A stretch of 17,346 nt of DNA from JABDGC01 sp964449835 (lineage in GTDB: Bacteria; Pseudomonadota; Gammaproteobacteria; DSM-16500): NCBI GenBank assembly GCA_964449835.1, contig CAYVBZ010000049.1:1-17346 (forward strand). Reading direction: 5' to 3'. A model generated the notes under the pieces. That model worked only from the letters and a program-made list of their open reading frames with translations, did no database searches and was not told the DNA's origin. A program made the translations under genes and the position numbers. Numbering within the stretch: the stretch's first letter is position 1; each line of letters opens with the position of its first letter. Shown here one piece after another: positions 14,806 to 17,346 of the stretch.

Positions 14806-15366
14806 ATGAGAAGTTTTTTAAAAGGAAAAAAAGAAAAAAAACCCGAGATGGAATACAGTGCAACCTCGAGCCCTGAAAAAGGGGACGAGCAATCCAAAGG
14901 CCCAACACCGCCTCTTACCGGCGGACCTGAGTTTGCTATTCAGCGCATTTATTTAAAAAGTTTAAACTACGATATTCCTTCCAGCCCAGCTGTTTTCGAA
15001 GGAGAGTGGAAGCCTGTTGTTGATATGCAAATTCAAACCACAACTTCTAAATTAAGAGAGGGCCTGCATGAGGCAGTCTTAAAAATAACCGTTTCTGGCA
15101 AAGCGCAGGATAAAGCTCTTTTTACTGTTGAAGTACAGCAAGCGGGTATTTTTGTTATCAATCGCTTTACCACGGAACAATTGGGCGCGATTTTGGGCGG
15201 CGCTTGTCCAAACATTCTCTTCCCCTATGCGCGCGAAGCTATTACCGAGCTTTCAACGCGAGGCACACTTCCACCCATTTATTTGGCGCCAATCAATTTT
15301 GATGTGATCTATGCACAGGCACTTCAAAAGCAAGCTGCCGAAGCGCAAGGCGAAACCAAAAAATAG
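14806..15366 (+). CDS. SecB-like chaperone within the type I secretion operon
   Basis: A 186-aa SecB homologue; E. coli SecB is 155 aa. ATG 14806 has AAGGAG at eight nt, so I reject the in-frame TTG at 14785. Residues 1-42 are a charged, Pro/Ser-rich extension not found in SecB. The conserved fold runs from 43: FAIQRIYLK, VEVQQAGIF (108-116), CPNILFPYAREAITEL (134-149) and LAPINFDVIYAQAL (160-173), all family hallmarks. Of four residues contacting SecA in E. coli (D20, E24, L75, E77), the aligned ones here are S52, D56, T107 and E109. The tail ends in ETKK rather than the acidic E. coli tail. Position 36 nt after the adaptor gene and upstream of the adhesin suggests a dedicated export chaperone. 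Confidence 0.88.
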   Translation: MRSFLKGKKEKKPEMEYSATSSPEKGDEQSKGPTPPLTGGPEFAIQRIYLKSLNYDIPSSPAVFEGEWKPVVDMQIQTTTSKLREGLHEAVLKITVSGKAQDKALFTVEVQQAGIFVINRFTTEQLGAILGGACPNILFPYAREAITELSTRGTLPPIYLAPINFDVIYAQALQKQAAEAQGETKK

Positions 15367-15379
15367 AATTTTTTGGTTT
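15353..15379 (+). terminator. AT-rich hairpin at the 3' end of the secretion operon
   Basis: AAACCAAAAAAT (15353-15364) and ATTTTTTGGTTT (15368-15379) are exact reverse complements around AGA, spanning the SecB-like gene's stop codon. The right arm carries six T and GTTTTATAAT follows shortly after. With only two GC pairs it is a weak terminator or mRNA-end stabiliser. Confidence 0.35.
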
Positions 15380-15656
15380 AAAGTTTTATAATACATGAAT
15401 AGGCTGAAGCGCGTCTGCGCAACTTATTTTGAACTTCAACTCTGACGGCCAAAAGTTAATATAACTCCTTAATTAATATCTAATAATATTTTATCGATCG
15501 GGTGGAAATTCGGGCTTTGTCACCTATACTTTAAATATCGGTGATGGGTGGTTCTCTATATATATTGATGGTTATTAAAAGTCTAAATTAATGAATTACT
15601 TAAGCTAAGCTATTCATTAATCTTATTAAGCTATATTTATTGAGGACAGAGCACAA
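15367..15656 (+). other. AT-rich leader region of the adhesin gene
   Basis: 290 nt without a gene. TATAAT (15387-15392) has no good -35. TTGTCA near 15518 and the TATATATATT stretch near 15557 could be promoter parts but do not line up at normal spacing. A perfect 10-bp inverted repeat, ATTAATGAAT (15587-15596) and ATTCATTAAT (15612-15621) around 15 nt, ends 35 nt before the start codon and may be an operator or an mRNA hairpin. GAGGA lies 10 nt upstream of ATG 15657. Confidence 0.5.
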
Positions 15657-17346
15657 ATGGCTAATTCGGGTGGCAACTCACATTCAGGAGCAGGCAACGT
15701 TAATGTTGCGGATGCAGGTAATACGCATCAAGATACGGGTGCAAGCAATACCTCTCCTGCGCCCGCAGCACCTGAAGCCAATGCTGAACAAAATCTAGCT
15801 GGAACTGAAGCACCTGCTACCGCACCCGTAACCCAACAAAATGTACAGACCTTTTTTGCTGAAGCCGATCAATCCCGCACGACCGCAGTTGAAACTGTGG
15901 ATCCCGCCGCTCAAGTCACCAATACCTCAACCACCACCACACAAATCAATTCCGCTGCGCCCACGATCACTCAAGCAAGCGAAGAAACACTTGGCAATCT
16001 GGGAAGTGCCGTTTCCTTGGGTTATGGCAACACTGGAAGCGTAAACGCTGGCATGGACGCCGCCGTACAAAGTAACAACGTGAATGCCGGAACGATGATC
16101 AACTTTGGTAATCAAGGCGGCGTCACTGCAGGACTTTTAACGGTCGGCTATGGTAACACTGGCGGTGTCAGTGCAGGTATTGTAACGGTCAGCTATGGTA
16201 ACACTGGCGGTGTCAACGCAGGTATTGTGACCACTGTTGCAAACACCGTTCAAACCACTACCGCTACCCCTGTCACGCCGGATACCACCACCACTACTAC
16301 TCCCATTGTTTTACCAACTACGGCCCCGGTCATCATCACAACCGCGCCCACACCCCTCCATACAGACTTAAGCGTCAGCATTAGTCCTGACCATGGTTTT
16401 GTCCTGCCAGGCGCTTTTCAAAACTATACTATTACCATTACCAATTTGGGTGCGGATACGGCGACTAGCTTGACCTTGAATGATTTACTGCCAAACAGCA
16501 ACTTGCTGAATACAAGTTTTGGCGTTGCAAGCAGCGGTATTTTTGATAGCAATGCACTGAGTTGGAATGGCCTTTCTCTGGGCCATAATCAAACGGTCCA
16601 GATCAGCTTACAAGGTGAAGTGACATCCGGAACGACGCAATCTGTGATTAACACCGTCAACATTGTTGACACGACGCCTAATGTCATTGACTCAAATCTT
16701 TCGGATAAATCCGCTACGAGCATTTTAAATCTGCCTTCAGCTAATTTGCAGCTTTCAAAGATTTTAGAAACGAACGGCACCATTTATGACGGCGAGCATG
16801 TCACCTTTCAAATTCAAGTGAGCAATGCCGGCAATAGTGACGCACAAAGTGTTGTCGTTTCGGACAGTAGTTTTTCAGATTTATCGAATATTACCTTGAG
16901 TGCTCCTTCAGCGGGTACCTTAAGCGGCACGAATTGGAACATCGGCACGCTTGCTGTGGGTGGAGCTGATACCGTGACGGTCAGTGGCACGATTGTGAAC
17001 GCGGGCTCCTTTTCAAATACCGCCACTGCGACAACAACCACCTTCCAAACAAATGATCCGACAGGCACGCCGGTTTCTGCGACGGCAAGCGGCACAGCCG
17101 TTGCTGATGCGGATTTAACCTTGACCAAAACCCTAATGACTAACGGCACGCTCTATACTGGCGAGCATGTCACTTTCCAAATTCAAATCGGCAATATCGG
17201 TCCCGATGCCGCAAACCAAGTGATAGTCAACGATACGACCTTCTCTGATTTAACAGGTGTGAGCTTTAACGGCGCGCCTGCTGGCACTTCTCTCGTCAGT
17301 GGAACCTGGCATATCAATTCGCTCGCTGCTGGAGATCGGAAGCGCG
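15657..17346 (+). CDS. Large DUF11-repeat surface protein / adhesin (N-terminal part)
   Basis: The frame stays open from ATG 15657 to the window end (563 codons), so the gene is truncated on the right. There is no Sec signal peptide, consistent with type I secretion. Residues 1-115 are Ala/Thr/Asn/Gln-rich and low-complexity. Residues about 120-195 contain 15-residue repeats of the type YGNTGGVxAGIVTVx. A Thr/Pro linker leads to DUF11-like beta domains at 237-361, 362-484 and 485-563, the last incomplete. The second and third share DNA identity with a 369-nt period (for example GGCGAGCATGTCAC in both). No RTX nonapeptides are visible, but they would be at the missing C-terminus. It is probably the substrate of the upstream exporter, though it may have its own promoter. 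Confidence 0.85.
   Translation, partial: MANSGGNSHSGAGNVNVADAGNTHQDTGASNTSPAPAAPEANAEQNLAGTEAPATAPVTQQNVQTFFAEADQSRTTAVETVDPAAQVTNTSTTTTQINSAAPTITQASEETLGNLGSAVSLGYGNTGSVNAGMDAAVQSNNVNAGTMINFGNQGGVTAGLLTVGYGNTGGVSAGIVTVSYGNTGGVNAGIVTTVANTVQTTTATPVTPDTTTTTTPIVLPTTAPVIITTAPTPLHTDLSVSISPDHGFVLPGAFQNYTITITNLGADTATSLTLNDLLPNSNLLNTSFGVASSGIFDSNALSWNGLSLGHNQTVQISLQGEVTSGTTQSVINTVNIVDTTPNVIDSNLSDKSATSILNLPSANLQLSKILETNGTIYDGEHVTFQIQVSNAGNSDAQSVVVSDSSFSDLSNITLSAPSAGTLSGTNWNIGTLAVGGADTVTVSGTIVNAGSFSNTATATTTTFQTNDPTGTPVSATASGTAVADADLTLTKTLMTNGTLYTGEHVTFQIQIGNIGPDAANQVIVNDTTFSDLTGVSFNGAPAGTSLVSGTWHINSLAAGDRKR
16104..16238 (+). repeat. Three tandem 45-nt units encoding NTG-type repeats
   Basis: Units begin at 16104, 16149 and 16194 and encode FGNQGGVTAGLLTVG, YGNTGGVSAGIVTVS and YGNTGGVNAGIVTTV. 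Units two and three are nearly identical in DNA. A more diverged unit (YGNTGSVNAGMDAAV) starts at 16023, separated from the array by a 12-residue partial unit. Confidence 0.8.
16740..17346 (+). repeat. DUF11 domain repeats, 369-nt period
   Basis: The domain starting at 16740 (ANLQLSKILETNGTIYDGEHVTFQIQ) recurs at 17109 (ADLTLTKTLMTNGTLYTGEHVTFQIQ), 123 codons later. The second copy is cut by the window end. Such long repeats explain an assembly break here. Confidence 0.8.
17333..17346 (+). other. Probable residual sequencing-adapter bases at the contig end
   Basis: AGATCGGAAG (17333-17342) equals the first ten bases of the common Illumina TruSeq adapter, followed by CGCG. In the reading frame it gives GDRKR just where DUF11 repeats should continue with a hydrophilic strand, so these bases are probably not genomic. 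Confidence 0.5.

Noticed and set aside
16589..17149. Two minus-strand open frames of 64 and 111 codons within the adhesin
   Set aside because: They are antisense shadows of the repetitive Thr/Val/Ala-rich coding sequence, without ribosome binding sites.
1..17346. CRISPR array, insertion sequence or phage genes
   Set aside because: No repeat-spacer array, transposase, integrase or terminal inverted repeats were seen. The only tandem repeats are coding repeats in the adhesin.

Overview
The window looks like a chromosomal piece from a gammaproteobacterium. It has the classic methyltransferase-rnhA-dnaQ block divergent from mltD (as around E. coli yafS-rnhA-dnaQ), a GacA/UvrY/LetA-type response regulator, a PqiA-like protein and a LapB/LssB-type secretion operon. 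Base composition is moderate, with AT-rich intergenic stretches. The regulator and the many small exported proteins would suit a Legionella/Coxiella-like lineage, but this is only an impression. The last bases resemble a sequencing adapter, so the right edge is probably a contig end inside a repetitive adhesin gene.

Layout. (1) 1-3859, plus strand: the 3' half of a probable TPP riboswitch, then thiZ-thiX-thiY (ABC importer for a thiamine pyrimidine precursor) and rmuC, all overlapping or touching. (2) 3892-6208, minus strand: a LetA/GacA-type regulator, a stand-alone PqiA-domain membrane protein and three small exported proteins: a 67-aa lipoprotein, a 142-aa four-cysteine periplasmic protein and a glycine-zipper lipoprotein. 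(3) 6284-8266, minus strand: tRNA-Ser(UGA), a short dnaQ, rnhA and a SAM-methyltransferase-like gene. (4) 8387-10030, plus strand: mltD with three LysM domains. It meets, tail to tail with a 15-nt overlap, a minus-strand VIT1/CCC1-type metal transporter with a ferritin-like N-terminus (10016-11068). (5) 11391 to the end, plus strand: a type I secretion operon (ABC exporter, HlyD/LapC adaptor and a SecB-like chaperone), followed by the start of a large Thr/Ala/Asn-rich adhesin with NTG-type 15-residue repeats and DUF11 domains. The adhesin runs off the window.

The most interesting system is region 5. A SecB homologue is embedded in the type I secretion operon, immediately upstream of a giant surface protein that is the obvious substrate. 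The homologue has a 42-residue N-terminal extension, and two of four positions that contact SecA in E. coli SecB are changed strongly, with a third changed conservatively. This suggests a dedicated, possibly SecA-independent chaperone that keeps the adhesin unfolded for export. The general idea has a precedent in SecB-dependent secretion of the hemophore HasA. A CsrA-like sequence and an extended -10 promoter precede the exporter gene, and a GacA/LetA-type regulator lies in the same window, so Gac/Rsm control of the adhesin system is plausible but unproven.

Other items worth checking are a DnaQ that ends right after its clamp-binding motif, a metal transporter whose ferritin-like domain has lost typical iron ligands, and an unusual hairpin within the riboswitch.
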